DNA of 64,000 bases from Streptomyces anulatus (GCF_014650675.1 NZ_BMVK01000017.1:124001-188000); one strand, 5' to 3'. Numbered from the stretch's first letter, positions 41,953-50,765 are shown. Translations and numbers: made by a program. Notes: generated by a model from the sequence alone, not told the origin.

Positions 41953-43245
41953 TCACGCGAAGAGCCGGCGCCAGGTCTCCGGCCCCGGGTAACCATCGGC
42001 CGCACCGCCGCGCCAGCCCTGGGCCCGCTGGAACGCCTCGACGTTGCGGCGGTCGGCCTCGGTCCAGCGCGGGCCGGGGCCCGACACGTAGTGCTTGCCG
42101 TATCCCTTCTTCACCAACTGTTTGCCGAGCCGGTCGACATGGCCGTTGGACTGACCCGGCTTGAAATAGCCGCGCCCGGGGAACGCGACCGCCGTATTCG
42201 GGCTGCCGCCCGCACCGGCGGCCGGAATGTTCCGTCCGCCGCCGGTGGCCAGCAGGCGCCAGGTGTCCGGGCCCGGGATGCCGTCCGCCTCCTTGCCCTG
42301 CCAGCCCTGCGCCCGCTGGAACGCCTGGGTCGCACGCTTGTCCGCCGCGCTCCACACGGGCCCGGGTCCGACCGCGTAGAAACGCTTGCCGCCCCGCTGG
42401 ACCAGCATCCGGCCGAGCTGGGTGACGTACTTGTTGTCGGCGCCGGGGCCGAACTTCTTGGCCCCGGGGAAGGTCGTGGAGGATCCGGAGCCGGGCGATC
42501 CACCCGAGACCCCTTTATACCGGTACGCCACATAACGGTCGGAGTTGTTCCAGTACGCCAGGGGCGTCGACTGCTTCCGCGTCTGCGGGCGCGCCTGCTC
42601 GTAGGCGACGTAATGCGTGCGCGTGTGGTCGGTCCAGCCGCCGAAGATCGTGACGTGCGAGCCCTTGGAGGGGTCGGCCGGGTTGTGGAAGAGGAGGATG
42701 TCGCCGGGCTGGAGGTCGGCGCGGGCGATCCGGGTCCCGTAGGCGGCGAGGCTGCCGGTCCACTCGTTGTTGCCGAGGTTCCAGGCCATCGACACATAGC
42801 CGGAGCAGTCCTGGCGGTAGCCGTCCGACCAGTACTTCTCCATGCTGTACGGGACCTTCGCGCTCACCCACTTCTTGGCCCGGTTGATGATGTCGGCGCG
42901 GGTCGTCCTGGGCACGGCCGATCCGGCGGACGGCGGGCCCGAGGCGCCGGTGCCCCGCAGCGGCCCCTTCTCACCCTGCGGGGTGGCCGGTTCGGGATCG
43001 GCTCCCCCGTCGGCGTGCGGGGCCCCGGGGGTGTAACCGGCGGCCGCGGCCGCTCCCGCCGCCCCGCAGGAGAGGACCACCCCGGCGGCCGTGGCCAGCA
43101 CCAGGGCGCGGCGCGCGCCGTGCGCGGCGGGGTGGCCGCCACGCCGCACCGGCAGGGCCCTCGCGGCGGAGCGCCGCCGTACGGCGCACCCCGCGCATCC
43201 GCAGTCGATGGCGGGTTCGTACTCCTCGAAGACCGGCACAGTCAT
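41953..43245 (-). CDS. Secreted NlpC/P60-like amidase with two peptidoglycan-binding domains
   Basis: 430 residues. The N-terminus is cytoplasmic with a Cys cluster (DCGCAGCAV), followed by a hydrophobic signal/anchor (ARRALVLATAAGVVLSCGAAG). The catalytic domain has the Cys motif YRQDCSGYVSMAWNL and the His motif GDILLFHNPADPSKGSHVTIF, typical of NlpC/P60-type hydrolases. Two C-terminal peptidoglycan-binding repeats each hold AFQRAQGW and PGPDTW/PGPETW. It probably cleaves or remodels cell-wall peptides where glycan is exported. GGAGGGGA lies six bases before ATG 43245. It is followed directly by the SPFH gene. Confidence 0.85.
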   Translation of the reverse strand: MTVPVFEEYEPAIDCGCAGCAVRRRSAARALPVRRGGHPAAHGARRALVLATAAGVVLSCGAAGAAAAAGYTPGAPHADGGADPEPATPQGEKGPLRGTGASGPPSAGSAVPRTTRADIINRAKKWVSAKVPYSMEKYWSDGYRQDCSGYVSMAWNLGNNEWTGSLAAYGTRIARADLQPGDILLFHNPADPSKGSHVTIFGGWTDHTRTHYVAYEQARPQTRKQSTPLAYWNNSDRYVAYRYKGVSGGSPGSGSSTTFPGAKKFGPGADNKYVTQLGRMLVQRGGKRFYAVGPGPVWSAADKRATQAFQRAQGWQGKEADGIPGPDTWRLLATGGGRNIPAAGAGGSPNTAVAFPGRGYFKPGQSNGHVDRLGKQLVKKGYGKHYVSGPGPRWTEADRRNVEAFQRAQGWRGGAADGYPGPETWRRLFA

Positions 43246-43437
43246 GCGATTCCCCTCCGCACTCGTCATTCGTCAAGATCTTTGGGCGCACCTGCAACGG
43301 GCGTCAGTGTCTCAACTCTCCCGACATATCGCATTTTGACGGAACAAAGGAAAAAAACGACTATCTGATGGGGCGTGGCGTCCGGTAAATGGTTCGGAGC
43401 ACCCCGGGGAGTCGGGTAGAGTTCTTCAGGTCAGCAG

Positions 43438-43511
43438 GCGCCGTTAGCTCAGTTGGTTAGAGCAGCTGACTCTTAATCAGCGGGTCCGGGGTTCGAGTCC
43501 CTGACGGCGCA
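43438..43511 (+). tRNA. tRNA-Lys (anticodon CTT), copy 3
   Basis: 74 nt, identical to the other two copies. A TAGAGT -10-like element is near 43417. GTCAGCAG directly precedes it, as in copy 2. Confidence 0.97.
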
Positions 43512-43519
43512 CGCACAGT

Positions 43520-43552
43520 CAAAGCCCTCTCACGTTCAGTGAGGGGGCTTTG
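43520..43552 (+). terminator. Terminator after tRNA-Lys copy 3
   Basis: A 14-bp stem with one wobble (CAAAGCCCTCTCAC / GTGAGGGGGCTTTG) and a 5-base loop. Confidence 0.8.
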
Positions 43553-44043
43553 ATCATTCCCCGTCCGGTATCCGGTGACACCCCGCGGCCGCATACGTAC
43601 AGCTACGCACCGGACCCCGGACCGTCGCGGAGCAGTGACGGAGCAGTGACAGAGGGAGAGCGAGCGCCGGTCTCCGCTTCGTCACACCCCCTCCACAAGC
43701 TGGGGTCAAATCGTGCGTATGACCGGTAACCAGTCCGTTTCACCCTTGCGATCCCGTTCGGTGTCGGACAATCTGTCTGGGGACCATCGGGTCCAAGAGG
43801 ACTGCTGATCCGTACAGTTGGCACAGCAGAGCGTGACGTTCCGGTTGTCTGCGCCGCGGGGTGGGGGTCCCGCTCAAGAGCGGACGCCGAGGGGGCATCA
43901 TGCAACCGGAAGGCTGCCGTTCCCTGTCTGTGGGGACGGTGGCCTGCCACCGTGTGCGTGCCCGGTGAAGAACGGGGGCCCACCGCGCACGAAGAAAGAG
44001 ACCGACCAGTCACGCACCAGCATGCGTGCGGGGGGATGTACCC
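43553..44043. other. Long upstream region of cslA
   Basis: 491 bp with no convincing gene. It is less GC-rich around 43690-43830. A weak promoter-like pair (TTGCGA 43746-43751, GACAAT 43767-43772, spacing 15) is the only candidate seen. The length leaves room for a long regulated leader. Confidence 0.4.
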
Positions 44044-45975
44044 ATGACGTCGACGCCGCCAGGCGACCGGCAGGAGAACGACGCTTCCCGGACGACACAG
44101 CTCCGGATACCCGCGGGGCTGCGGGCGGGCGCGGCGCGGCGGCGTGCCAAGAAGGAGCTGCCGCGCTACGACTACGAGCACTACAGCCGGCTCGCCGGAC
44201 CGCTGACGCAGCCCCCCGCGGGCAAGCCGTACAAGGTCCAGTACCGCTCGCTCATATCGCAGGAGCCGCACCGGGTGCGCGCGGCGCTCCTGCTCGGCGC
44301 GGCTCCCCTCGTCTCGCTCGGCCTCTTCGCCTGGCTGATGCAGCCCAGCCACTGGACGGACCGTGATCCGAACCTGGACAACGACCTCCTGCTGGTCCTC
44401 GACATCGTCATGCTGGTCTCGATCGGTCTGATCGAGCTGTTCCGCACGATGAACGTCCTGTCGAACGCCCATGCCACCCTGGTCGCCCGCGACCCGGTGC
44501 CGGTGATCCCGGAGTCCGGCACCAAGGTCGCCTTCCTGACCTCCTTCGTCCCCGGCAAGGAACCGCTGGAGATGGTGACGAAGACCCTGGAGGCGGCCGT
44601 GCGGATCCGCCACCGCGGTCTGATGCACGTCTGGCTGCTGGACGAGGGAGACGACCCGGCGGTCAAGGAGGTCTGCGCCCGGCTCGGCGTGCACCACTTC
44701 TCCCGCAAGGGCGTGGCGCACTGGAACCAGGCCAAGGGCCCGCACCGCGCCAAGACCAAGCACGGCAACTACAACGCCTGGCTGGACGCGCACGGCGGCG
44801 ACTACGACTTCTTCGCCTCGGTCGACACCGACCACATCCCGATGGCGAACTACCTGGAGCGGATGCTCGGCTACTTCCGCGACCCGGACGTCGGCTTCGT
44901 CATCGGCCCGCAGGTCTACGGCAACTACGACACCTTCGTCACCAAGGCCGCCGAGTCGCAGCAGTTCCTCTTCCACGCCCTGATCCAGCGCGCGGGCAAC
45001 CGCTACGGCTCGCCCATGTTCGTCGGCACCAGCAACGCGGTCCGCATCTCGGCGCTCAAGCAGATCGGCGGCCTGTACGACTCGATCACCGAGGACATGG
45101 CCACCGGCTTCGAGATCCACCGCCACCGCAACCCGGCCACAGGCAAGAAGTGGCGCTCGGTCTACACGCCGGACGTGCTGGCCGTCGGCGAGGGGCCGAC
45201 CGCGTGGACGGACTTTTTCACCCAGCAGCTGCGCTGGTCCCGGGGCACCTACGAGACGATCATCGGGCAGTTCTGGAAGGGCTTCGGGACCATGCCGCCC
45301 GGCAAGCTCTTCAACTACACGATGATGATCATCTTCTATCCGATGTCGGCCCTGAACTGGATCCTCGCGGCCCTCAGTTGCGCGCTGTTCCTCGGCATGG
45401 GCGCCTCCGGTGTCCAGATCGACCCGACGATCTGGATGATGCTGTACGGCAACGCCTCCGCGCTCCAGATCGGCCTGTACATCTGGAACCGCCGCCACAA
45501 CGTCTCGCCGCACGAACCCGAGGGTTCCGGCGGTCTGGCCGGCATGGTGATGTCCGCGCTCTCCGCGCCGATCTACGCCCGCTCGCTGATGGACGCGGTG
45601 CTGCGCCGCAAGAGCTCGTTCGTGGTGACGCCCAAGGGCGACTCGTCGAGCCCGGACACGCTGTTCGGCACCTTCCGCATCCACCTGTTCTTCATCTTCG
45701 TCTTCGGCGCGTCGATGATCTCCTCGTTCTTCCTGGGCCACAGCCACCCGGCGATGGTCACCTGGGCCACGCTGGCGCTGCTGATCACCGCGGCGCCGAT
45801 CATCGGCTGGCGGTACACGGTCCGTGCGGAGAAGAAGAAGCGCCGGGCGGGCGGCGGATCGCACCGCAGCGGCGGACCGGCCCCGGAGCCGAGGCCCCAG
45901 CCCCTGCCCGGTGCGCCGGGCAATGACCAGACCATGCAGATCGCCCAGATCGCCCTTGGGGGACGTAAGAAATGA
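44044..45975 (+). CDS. cslA: Cellulose-synthase-like glycosyltransferase CslA
   Basis: 643 residues of family GT2. After two N-terminal spans (AALLLGAAPLVSLGLFAWLM and LLLVLDIVMLVSIGLIELF) comes the catalytic domain with all processive-synthase motifs: Asp200 in WLLDEGDDP, D261-T-D263 in SVDTDH, T349-E350-D351 in ITEDMATG and QQLRW at 394-398. Further C-terminal spans form the translocation channel. In Streptomyces CslA makes a beta-glucan at hyphal tips, needed for tip growth, attachment and development. ATG 44044 has GGGGGGA upstream. glxA overlaps its stop by four bases. Confidence 0.93.
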   Translation: MTSTPPGDRQENDASRTTQLRIPAGLRAGAARRRAKKELPRYDYEHYSRLAGPLTQPPAGKPYKVQYRSLISQEPHRVRAALLLGAAPLVSLGLFAWLMQPSHWTDRDPNLDNDLLLVLDIVMLVSIGLIELFRTMNVLSNAHATLVARDPVPVIPESGTKVAFLTSFVPGKEPLEMVTKTLEAAVRIRHRGLMHVWLLDEGDDPAVKEVCARLGVHHFSRKGVAHWNQAKGPHRAKTKHGNYNAWLDAHGGDYDFFASVDTDHIPMANYLERMLGYFRDPDVGFVIGPQVYGNYDTFVTKAAESQQFLFHALIQRAGNRYGSPMFVGTSNAVRISALKQIGGLYDSITEDMATGFEIHRHRNPATGKKWRSVYTPDVLAVGEGPTAWTDFFTQQLRWSRGTYETIIGQFWKGFGTMPPGKLFNYTMMIIFYPMSALNWILAALSCALFLGMGASGVQIDPTIWMMLYGNASALQIGLYIWNRRHNVSPHEPEGSGGLAGMVMSALSAPIYARSLMDAVLRRKSSFVVTPKGDSSSPDTLFGTFRIHLFFIFVFGASMISSFFLGHSHPAMVTWATLALLITAAPIIGWRYTVRAEKKKRRAGGGSHRSGGPAPEPRPQPLPGAPGNDQTMQIAQIALGGRKK

Positions 45976-47909
45976 AGTACCGTCCGAGCCGCCGTACCCG
46001 CCGCCTGGCGATCAGTACGGCGGTGGTTCTCGCGCTCGCGGGGGCGAACGGGCCCTGGCTGTACCGCTTCAGCACCGAGCGCTACCACGAGTACAAGATC
46101 AACCAGCCGGAGTACAAGGCGGCCAACGGCCACTGGGACTTCCTGGACGTCCCCTCCGAGCACCGGATCAACACGATCCACGCGGCACTGCTGCACACCG
46201 GCAAGGTGCTGCTCGTCGCGGGCTCCGGGAACAACCAGAAGAACTTCGACGCGAAGAGCTTCCGCTCGGTGCTGTGGGACCCGAAGACGGACGTCTTCAA
46301 GGACATCCCCACGCCCAAGGACATGTTCTGCGCCGGGCACACCCAGCTGCCCGACGGCAAGCTCCTCATAGCCGGCGGCACCAAGCGCTACGAGAAGCTC
46401 CAGGGCGACGTCACCAAGGCCGGCGGCCTGATGATCGTCCACAACGAGAACCCGGACAAGCCGATCACCCTGCCCGCGGGCACCCGGTTCACCGGTAAGG
46501 AGAACGGCAAGACGTACGTCTCCAAGGACCCGGTGCTGGTGGAGAAGGCGAAGAAGGTCTTCGACAAGCAGACCGGCGCCTTCCTGCGCAACGACCCCGG
46601 GCTCGGCCGGATCTACGTCGAGGCGCAGAAGACCGGCAAGCAGTACGAGACCGGCACCGAGGACAACTACCGGGTGGCGGGCCTGTCCGGCTCGGACACC
46701 CGCAACGTCTACGGCATCGCGCAGAAGCTGGCCCTGGACAAGAAGGACTTCCAGGGGATCAAGGACGCCTTCGAGTTCGACCCGGTCGCGGAGAAGTACA
46801 TACCCGTCGACCCGATGAACGAGGCCCGCTGGTATCCGACGCTGACGACGCTGGAGGACGGCAAGGTCCTCGCGCTGTCGGGTCTGGACGAGATCGGGCA
46901 GATCGTCCCCGGCAAGGACGAGATCTACGACCCGGCGACCAAGAAGTGGGAGTACACCGGCATCGAACGGAAGTTCCCCACCTATCCGGCGGTCTTCCTG
47001 CTCAATGACGGCAAGCTCTTCTACTCCGGCTCCAACGCCGGATACGGTCCGGCGGACGTGGGCCGTGACCCGGGCGTCTGGGACCTGTCGACGAACAAGT
47101 TCAAGAAGATCCCCGGGCTGAGCGACCCGGACCAGATGGAGACCTCGGCGACCGTGCGGCTGCCCCCGGCCCAGGACGAGAAGTTCATGGTGATCGGCGG
47201 CGGCGGGGTCGGCGAGTCGGAGAAGTCCAGCGAGAAGTCCCGGCTGGTCGACCTCGGGAAGAAGAACCCGGAGTTCACCGACGGCGCGTCCCTCTCCGAG
47301 GGCACCCGCTACCCCAGCGCCTCGCTGCTGCCCGACGACTCCCTGCTGGTCACCGGCGGGTCCAGCGACTACCGGGGACGCGGCGGTTCGGACGTGCTCC
47401 AGGCCCGGCTGTACGACGCGAAGAGCGATACGTACAAGCAGGTCGCGGACCCGGCGGTCGGCCGGAACTACCACTCGGGCTCCCTGCTGCTGCCGGACGG
47501 CCGGGTCATGATCTTCGGCTCGGACTCGCTCTACTCCGACAAGGCCAACACCCGGCCCGGCGTCTTCGAGCAGCGCATCGAGATCTACACCCCGCCCTAC
47601 CTCTACCGGGACTCCAAGCCGGAGCTGACGGCCGGGCCCAAGAAGATCGAGCGCGGCGGTACGGGCCTGTTCACCACCCAGCACGCCTCGAAGATCACCT
47701 CGGCGAAGCTGATGCGGCCCTCGGCGGTCACCCATGTCACCGACACCGACCAGCGGACCATCGCGCTGGAGATGAAGAAGTCGAAGGACGGGATCACCGT
47801 CACCGTGCCGGAGAACCGGGCGCTGGTGCCGTCCGGTTGGTACATGCTGTTCGTCACCGACGACCAGGGCACCCCGTCGGAGGGCATGTGGGTGGAGGTG
47901 CCCGAGTAG
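45972..47909 (+). CDS. glxA: Copper radical oxidase GlxA (galactose-oxidase family)
   Basis: 645 residues. An N-terminal membrane anchor (LAISTAVVLALAGANGPWL) holds a kelch-type beta-propeller outside the cell. The expected active-site residues are visible: Cys120 (DMFCAGHTQ) and Tyr288 (ARWYPT) for the thioether radical cofactor, Trp287 stacking beside it, copper ligands Tyr/His in RNYHSGSLLLPDG and His in AVTHVTDTDQR. It oxidises the glycan made by CslA and is essential for its deposition at the tip in S. lividans. The ATGA overlap with cslA gives coupled translation. Confidence 0.93.
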   Translation: MKYRPSRRTRRLAISTAVVLALAGANGPWLYRFSTERYHEYKINQPEYKAANGHWDFLDVPSEHRINTIHAALLHTGKVLLVAGSGNNQKNFDAKSFRSVLWDPKTDVFKDIPTPKDMFCAGHTQLPDGKLLIAGGTKRYEKLQGDVTKAGGLMIVHNENPDKPITLPAGTRFTGKENGKTYVSKDPVLVEKAKKVFDKQTGAFLRNDPGLGRIYVEAQKTGKQYETGTEDNYRVAGLSGSDTRNVYGIAQKLALDKKDFQGIKDAFEFDPVAEKYIPVDPMNEARWYPTLTTLEDGKVLALSGLDEIGQIVPGKDEIYDPATKKWEYTGIERKFPTYPAVFLLNDGKLFYSGSNAGYGPADVGRDPGVWDLSTNKFKKIPGLSDPDQMETSATVRLPPAQDEKFMVIGGGGVGESEKSSEKSRLVDLGKKNPEFTDGASLSEGTRYPSASLLPDDSLLVTGGSSDYRGRGGSDVLQARLYDAKSDTYKQVADPAVGRNYHSGSLLLPDGRVMIFGSDSLYSDKANTRPGVFEQRIEIYTPPYLYRDSKPELTAGPKKIERGGTGLFTTQHASKITSAKLMRPSAVTHVTDTDQRTIALEMKKSKDGITVTVPENRALVPSGWYMLFVTDDQGTPSEGMWVEVPE

Positions 47910-47935
47910 GGCGCGTACGCACCGGACGTACAGGA

Positions 47936-47981
47936 CGAAGGCCGCACGCGGGAGGAGGTCTCTTCCCGCGTGCGGCCTTCG
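47936..47981. terminator. Bidirectional terminator between glxA and cslZ
   Basis: A perfect 18-bp stem (CGAAGGCCGCACGCGGGA and its complement) with a 10-base loop, between convergent genes. Confidence 0.85.
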
Positions 47982-48012
47982 TCGCGTTGGCCTGCGCCGT
48001 CGCGTTCCGCGC

Positions 48013-49059
48013 CTACTTCGTGGCGCCGGCCAGGCCCAGTGCGTACTCCGGCCACCAGGCGCCGGCCTTCGGGCCGCCCTTGCAGTCGCCGTCGGACTCG
48101 CCGGGGCGCTTGATCCACAGGTAGGCGTCGACCCGTTCGTCGCCGGTCTGGGTGGTCGGGGCCTCGCCCAGTGCGCGCCCCGGGGGGTTGCACCAGCTCT
48201 CGGCGGGGTCGCCGCCCTTGTAGGGGCCGTTGCCGTTGCGGCTGGTGTCGATGACGAAGGGCTTGTTGCCGATCTTCTCCGACAGCTTCTTGCCGAACTC
48301 CGTGGAGACGGCCGTCGTCTGGAAGTTGGAGACGTTGAGCGAGAAGCCGTCCGCCTCGGCGATCCCGGCCCGCTGGAGCGGCTGGAACAGCGCGTCGGGC
48401 GACTGCCAGCCCGCGTTGCCCGCGTCCAGGTAGACCTTGGTGGCGGGCTGCTGCTTCAGCCGCTGGATCGCGCCCTTGAGGAGGTCGTAGCGCTCCTCGT
48501 GGAACTCCTGGGGCGTACAGCCGTCGACCAGGTGGAGCAGGGCGTCCGGCTCCAGGATCACGGTGGCGCTGCGGTCCCCGATGCCCTTGGCGACGCTGTC
48601 CAGCCAGGCCCGGTAGGCGTTGCCGTCGGAGGCGCCGCCCTTGGAGAACTGGCCGCAGTCGCGGTGCGGGATGTTGTAGAGGACCAGCAGGGCGTCCCGG
48701 TCGACGGCGGCCGCCGCCTCGGTGACGCCCTTGACCTCGGCCTCGGGGGTGTCCGGGCCGATCCACTCGCCGACCGGCTGCCGCGCTATCTTCCGGATCA
48801 GCTCGGCGTTCTTCTCGTCGCCGTCCTCGCTGTACGCGGCGACCTGACGGGCCGCGTTGCCGTCGGGGTTGACCCAGTACGGATCCTTGTCCTTGGGCTG
48901 CTGCTCGACGGTCGGCGCGCTCTGCTTGTCGCCGCCCTCCCCGTCGCCGGAGCAGCCCGCCAGCAGCAGGGCCGCCCCGAGCGCCGCCGCCGTGCCGGTC
49001 GTCCGCAGGCCCGCCGCGCGCCCGCGCGTCCGGGACCGGCCGGTGTAACTGCCGTACAT
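48013..49059 (-). CDS. cslZ: GH6 endoglucanase-like lipoprotein CslZ
   Basis: 348 residues. The lipoprotein signal has lipobox LLLAGC (Cys36). The GH6 cellulase pattern is clear: LLVLYNIPHRDCGQFSKGG, ATVILEPDALLH (catalytic Asp), KVYLDAGNAGW, FVIDTSRNGNG and CNPPGRALG. It should hydrolyse beta-1,4-glucan on the outer face of the membrane, trimming or releasing the CslA/GlxA product. It is convergent with glxA. The start at ATG 49059 has AAGGGGGAG upstream. Confidence 0.88.
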   Translation of the reverse strand: MYGSYTGRSRTRGRAAGLRTTGTAAALGAALLLAGCSGDGEGGDKQSAPTVEQQPKDKDPYWVNPDGNAARQVAAYSEDGDEKNAELIRKIARQPVGEWIGPDTPEAEVKGVTEAAAAVDRDALLVLYNIPHRDCGQFSKGGASDGNAYRAWLDSVAKGIGDRSATVILEPDALLHLVDGCTPQEFHEERYDLLKGAIQRLKQQPATKVYLDAGNAGWQSPDALFQPLQRAGIAEADGFSLNVSNFQTTAVSTEFGKKLSEKIGNKPFVIDTSRNGNGPYKGGDPAESWCNPPGRALGEAPTTQTGDERVDAYLWIKRPGESDGDCKGGPKAGAWWPEYALGLAGATK

Positions 49060-49427
49060 CCACTCCCCCTTGGGTGCACTGCCTGCACTGTTGCTCACTG
49101 GTTGCACCGATGTGCTGCCGGTCCGATCCATCCTGGCACAGCGGCCGGGCGCCCACGCTCCCACCCGTACAACGGTCACACAGGTGCACCGGTTCCGGAC
49201 ATCCTGTTCGAAAGCCGGTCATCCGTCCGGCGGGTCCCCCTACAGTGGCGAGGAACCCGGCGCCCGGCCCCTCCCCCCACCGAACCGACCTCCCGTACCG
49301 CGCCGGGCGACTCCCGCGGCCGGGCGCACGCGGTCGAGGACCGGCCCGGCCGGCACGCCCCGTGAGAGGCGGCCGGCCGGGCCGGGTTTGACGTGGTGCG
49401 GGATGCGGTGGGCCGGTGGTCGGCGGG
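49060..49427. other. Intergenic region upstream of cslZ
   Basis: 368 bp without a convincing gene. Two copies of (G/T)GTGCACC-like sequence (near 49078 and 49192) are the only pattern seen. It should hold the cslZ promoter. Confidence 0.4.
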
Positions 49428-50171
49428 TCAGCCTCGGCTGCCGTGGCCCACGGCCCGGACGCGCTCCCCGCCGTCCCCGGCGTCCTGCGCGTCCTTCGCG
49501 TCCTTCGCGTCCTTCGCGCCGGTGAGGTAGGCGGAGACGACCACGTTCGCCGTGTAGGAGCGGGTCCTGTGGTCGTACGTCCCGCCGCAGGTGATCAGCC
49601 GCAGCTCGGCCCGGCCGTCCTCGCGGGGCCCGTACGCCTTCTGCGCGTCGAAGCGTTCGCGGGTGACGAGCTGGACGTCGTCCACGGTGAACTCCGCGAC
49701 GCTGCCGTCGGTCCGGGCGACCTCGATCCGGGCCCCCGGCTTCACCGCGCTGAGTCCGTAGAAGACCGCCGGCCTGGTGTCGGTGTCGACATGGCCGACG
49801 AACAGGGCCGCGCCCTTCGCCCCGGGCCGGGCGCCGTCGCCGTACCAGCCGGCGGTCTTCGGCATGCCGTACGGGGGCGGGTCGATGGCCCCGTCCCGGT
49901 CGAGGCCGCGCGCGATGACGGGGGCCGAGATCCCCACGGAGGGGACCTCGACGCGTTCGGGGGCCGCCCCGTCGAGCGGGTCGTGGGCCGGGGGCAGCTC
50001 CGCCCCGAGGGGGCGGCCGACCGCGGCCACGTCGCCGGTGGTGGGCCCCGACAGGCCGCCGAGCCCGCCGCCGGCGTCCCGGCCCCAGATCCACAGGCCG
50101 AGCAGCAGCACGGCCCAGGTCACTCCGGTGAGCAGTCGCCCGTTTCCTGCCGGGCGGTCCGGGGCTCCCAT
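49428..50171 (-). CDS. Class F sortase
   Basis: 247 residues. One N-terminal span (LLTGVTWAVLLLGLWIWG) precedes a sortase domain with the catalytic His in ALFVGHVDT, Cys in LRLITCGGTYD and Arg in HRTRSYTANVVV. Class F sortases are typical of actinobacteria and their substrates are poorly known. The Lys/Asp/Ala tail is encoded by four 9-bp repeats (GCGTCCTTC, 49480-49515), which could vary in copy number. It is the second gene of a two-gene unit with the secreted protein upstream (one-base gap). Confidence 0.88.
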   Translation of the reverse strand: MGAPDRPAGNGRLLTGVTWAVLLLGLWIWGRDAGGGLGGLSGPTTGDVAAVGRPLGAELPPAHDPLDGAAPERVEVPSVGISAPVIARGLDRDGAIDPPPYGMPKTAGWYGDGARPGAKGAALFVGHVDTDTRPAVFYGLSAVKPGARIEVARTDGSVAEFTVDDVQLVTRERFDAQKAYGPREDGRAELRLITCGGTYDHRTRSYTANVVVSAYLTGAKDAKDAKDAQDAGDGGERVRAVGHGSRG

Positions 50172-50172
50172 G

Positions 50173-50739
50173 TCAGCTGCCGGCCGGGCCGCGGCGCCGG
50201 CGCGAGCTGCGCAGGGCGACGGCGACGGCCGCGACGGCGGCGAGCACCAGTCCGATCACCGCGTGCCGGGTGCCGGGGCCCTCGGCCTCGGTGGACCGTT
50301 CGGCGAGGGTGGCGGTGCCTCCGCCGCCCGCCTTGACAGGTGCGGCGGGCGAGGGGCGGTTGTGGTGGATGACGGTGAGGGTGCCGGTCGCCTTGGATCG
50401 TCCGTCCTTGCACGTCACCCAGACGTCGTAGGAGCGGGGCTCGGCGTCGTCCCGGATCCGGGCCTCGGCGAAGAGGCCCTTGTCGTCGGCGGGGCGGAAG
50501 TGTGCCTCCGAGGAGAAGGCGTCGGAGTTGCCCGTCGCCTCGCGGCCCTTGCCGCAGACGTCGACCCACAGCTCCACCTTCCCGCCGGGGGCGATGGTGG
50601 ACGGGGTGACCGAGACGGTGCCGGTGCGCCGGTCGTCGTCACCGGCCGGGGCGGCCGGGGACGCCAGGGCGGCGGGGGCGGGCACGGCTATGAGTGCGGC
50701 CGCCGCTGCGGCACAGAACGTGAGGGGGATTGAACGCAT
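50173..50739 (-). CDS. Secreted, C-terminally membrane-anchored protein linked to the sortase
   Basis: 188 residues: signal peptide (SIPLTFCAAAAAALIAVPAPAALAS spans residues 3-27), a beta-sandwich-like domain with two Cys (VDVCGKG and VWVTCKDG, probably a disulfide), a Pro-rich linker, a C-terminal span (AVIGLVLAAVAAVAVAL) and a SSRRRR tail. This layout resembles a sortase substrate, but no LPxTG or LAxTG motif is present before the span. Its Shine-Dalgarno sequence lies inside a 10-bp hairpin. Confidence 0.78.
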   Translation of the reverse strand: MRSIPLTFCAAAAAALIAVPAPAALASPAAPAGDDDRRTGTVSVTPSTIAPGGKVELWVDVCGKGREATGNSDAFSSEAHFRPADDKGLFAEARIRDDAEPRSYDVWVTCKDGRSKATGTLTVIHHNRPSPAAPVKAGGGGTATLAERSTEAEGPGTRHAVIGLVLAAVAAVAVALRSSRRRRGPAGS

Positions 50740-50740
50740 C

Positions 50741-50765
50741 GTGAACCTCCTACGGGAAGGTTCAC
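50741..50765 (-). promoter_or_regulatory. Hairpin sequestering the Shine-Dalgarno sequence
   Basis: On the minus strand GTGAACCTTC-CCGTA-GGAGGTTCAC forms a 10-bp stem (one G-T pair) with a 5-base loop. GGAGG, ideally placed six bases before the ATG at 50739, is wholly inside the stem. Confidence 0.65.

Noticed and set aside
43246..43437. A c-di-AMP (ydaO-type) riboswitch upstream of the NlpC/P60 gene, as known for some Streptomyces wall hydrolases
   Set aside because: The leader is under 200 bp and I could not find the conserved ydaO helices or motifs.
25207..43511. A possible integrated element bounded by tRNA-Lys copies
   Set aside because: The copies are complete and functional-looking, and no integrase, excisionase or phage gene lies between them. 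The intervening genes look like ordinary Streptomyces core genes.
43746..43772. Promoter pair TTGCGA / GACAAT upstream of cslA
   Set aside because: The 15-bp spacing is short and the elements are weak; mentioned only as a possibility in the intergenic entry, not called as a promoter.
43603..47735. Long minus-strand open frames opposite cslA and glxA (about 750 and 720 codons)
   Set aside because: They mirror the well-conserved cslA and glxA frames, have shadow-type composition and lack recognisable motifs or start signals.
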